Shown: positions 63,191 through 64,000 of the stretch, piece by piece
How positions within the stretch are numbered: position 1 is the stretch's first letter
Layout: each line of letters begins with the position of its first letter
Assembly (NCBI GenBank): GCA_947475465.1
Contig: CANJLK010000009.1
Location: 1 to 64,000 of the forward strand
Length of the DNA stretch: 64,000 bases
Origin: Caulobacteraceae bacterium
Lineage (GTDB): Bacteria > Pseudomonadota > Alphaproteobacteria > Caulobacterales > Caulobacteraceae
Reading direction: 5' to 3'
Made by a program: the position numbers and the translations under genes
Notes under the pieces: model-generated
The model's input: the letters and a program-made list of their open reading frames with translations, nothing else
What the model was told of the DNA's origin: nothing
Databases searched by the model: none

Positions 63191-63720
63191 TCGAAACCGA
63201 GCGGCTGGTGTTGCGCCGCTGGCGCCCGGCCGACCATGCGCCCTTCGCCGCCATCAACGCCGATCCCCGGGTGGGCGACTGGCTGGGCGGCGTCCGCACC
63301 GCTGCGCAGACCGACGACCAGATCGCCCGGATCGAGGCCCATTGCGCCCGCCACGGCTATGGCTTCTGGGCGGCGGAGCGCAAGGCCGACCGCCGGCTGG
63401 TGGGGATGATCGGCCTGAAGTTCCACGAGGAAACCCCGCCCGGGCCCTGTGTCGAGGCGGGCTGGCGCCTGGCGCACGATTGCTGGGGCCGGGGCCTGGC
63501 CACCGAGGGCGCGGCCGCGGCGCTCGCCTGGGGGTTCGACCACCTGGAGGTTCCCGAGATCGTGGCCTTCACCGCCAGGGCCAACCTGGCCTCACAGGCG
63601 GTGATGCGGCGGATCGGCATGGTCCATGTCCCGGCGCGGGATTTCGACCACCCGGCTCTGCCGGCGGACCATCCTTTGCGGTCCCATGTGATGTTCGCGG
63701 CCCGGCGGCCCGGTCAGTAA
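63187..63720 (+). CDS. GNAT acetyltransferase of the RimJ/RimL type
   Basis: The 177-residue protein begins ETERLVLRRWRPADHAPF and has the acetyl-CoA site AHDCWGRGLATEGAAAALAWGF and AFTARANLASQAVMRRIGM. Its target is a protein N-terminus or a small amine; after aguAB a polyamine is conceivable but not shown. It starts with TTG in a TTGA overlap. Its stop overlaps the stop of the convergent PAP2 gene. Confidence 0.87.
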   Translation: MIETERLVLRRWRPADHAPFAAINADPRVGDWLGGVRTAAQTDDQIARIEAHCARHGYGFWAAERKADRRLVGMIGLKFHEETPPGPCVEAGWRLAHDCWGRGLATEGAAAALAWGFDHLEVPEIVAFTARANLASQAVMRRIGMVHVPARDFDHPALPADHPLRSHVMFAARRPGQ

Positions 63721-64000
63721 GCCTCGCAGCTTCTGGCCTTCGGCGCCCGCGCCAGCTCGATCTTCGCCCTGGCCAGGTCAGCGCGGAACGCCGGCTCGGC
63801 ATGCAGGCGGGCGACCATCACCGAGGCCAGTGTGTCGCCGGCCGCCACGTCGCTGGCGAAATGGACACCGCAGACCACGCGGCTGAAGCCGGTCTCCCGC
63901 CCGGCGGTCATCAGGGCCGATGCATGGGCGGGCTGGATCTCCGCCAGGATGAGAGCCCAGGCCCAGCCGGTCATCGAATGGCCGGACGGGTAGGAGGCGT
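63717..64000 (-). CDS. PAP2-family phosphatase, C-terminal part (cut by the window end)
   Basis: The frame is open to base 64000. Upstream of the internal ATG it reads SYPSGHSM, the phosphatase motif 2, and SRVVCGVHFASDVAAGD is motif 3 with the catalytic His. This is the pattern of class A acid phosphatases or PAP2 lipid phosphatases. The N-terminal part is outside the window. Confidence 0.88.

Noticed and set aside
1..64000. tRNA or rRNA genes
   Set aside because: I looked in the larger gaps for cloverleaf arms and the TTCGA-type T-loop with CCA-like ends and found none.

Overview
The window is very GC-rich and gene-dense, with compact ATGA/TTGA/GTGA gene overlaps and frequent TTG and GTG starts. 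It carries several marker genes of the Caulobacterales: the histidine phosphotransferase ChpT (CckA-CtrA phosphorelay), the general stress response (GSR) set phyR / nepR-sigT-phyK, a GTTC-N7-GTTC LexA box of alphaproteobacterial type, and large TonB-dependent receptors. A Caulobacter or Phenylobacterium relative is the best guess. Nothing looks like a plasmid, prophage or large island; this reads as chromosomal core with a few small mobile or repetitive elements.

Layout. 1-9.3 kb: 3' part of a CobW-type metallochaperone, ExbD, a WD40 protein, a globin, a hybrid kinase, a nitroreductase, MtgA, a CBS protein, an SOS-controlled unknown gene and a YhhN protein. 9.4-22.5 kb: alanine dehydrogenase, a dienelactone-hydrolase-like protein and a degenerate aldo/keto reductase. 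A molybdenum-enzyme region follows: xdhC, the tightly overlapping operon moaA-moaD-moaE-moaB-moaC-moeA, a MocA-like nucleotidyltransferase, an IorAB-type molybdenum hydroxylase, a cytochrome c and a shrunken siroheme synthase. Between mocA and iorB sits a GIY-YIG gene framed by inverted palindromic repeats. 22.6-34 kb: MHS transporter, hybrid kinase, a siderophore receptor with PiuC behind a Fur-like box, a CysQ-like phosphatase, DUF3553, chpT, and a CheY-CheR pair.

34.1-43.3 kb is the most striking part, a GSR island. The regulators phyK, sigT, nepR and phyR are surrounded by small envelope genes (entericidin, two DUF1328 proteins, a glycine-zipper protein, an OmpA-like lipoprotein, DUF883 and holin-like proteins, a lipid-kinase operon). 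Nine strict GGAAC-N16/17-CGTT elements stand in front of these genes, which is the promoter type of the EcfG sigma factor encoded here. A tenth, weaker element precedes a C-rich, strongly structured non-coding stretch that looks like the stress sRNA GsrN. An HWE kinase with a receiver domain borders the island.

45-64 kb: fumarylpyruvate hydrolase-like protein, zeta-type GST isomerase and carbonic anhydrase; three Tad-type pseudopilin genes; an IPNS-like dioxygenase; a KefB-type antiporter; scoAB; an esterase; a LuxR-type regulator; a PEPxxWA-CTERM protein; an exported MsrA; an Oar-like TonB receptor; the putrescine pathway pair aguA-aguB; a GNAT acetyltransferase; and the end of a PAP2 phosphatase.
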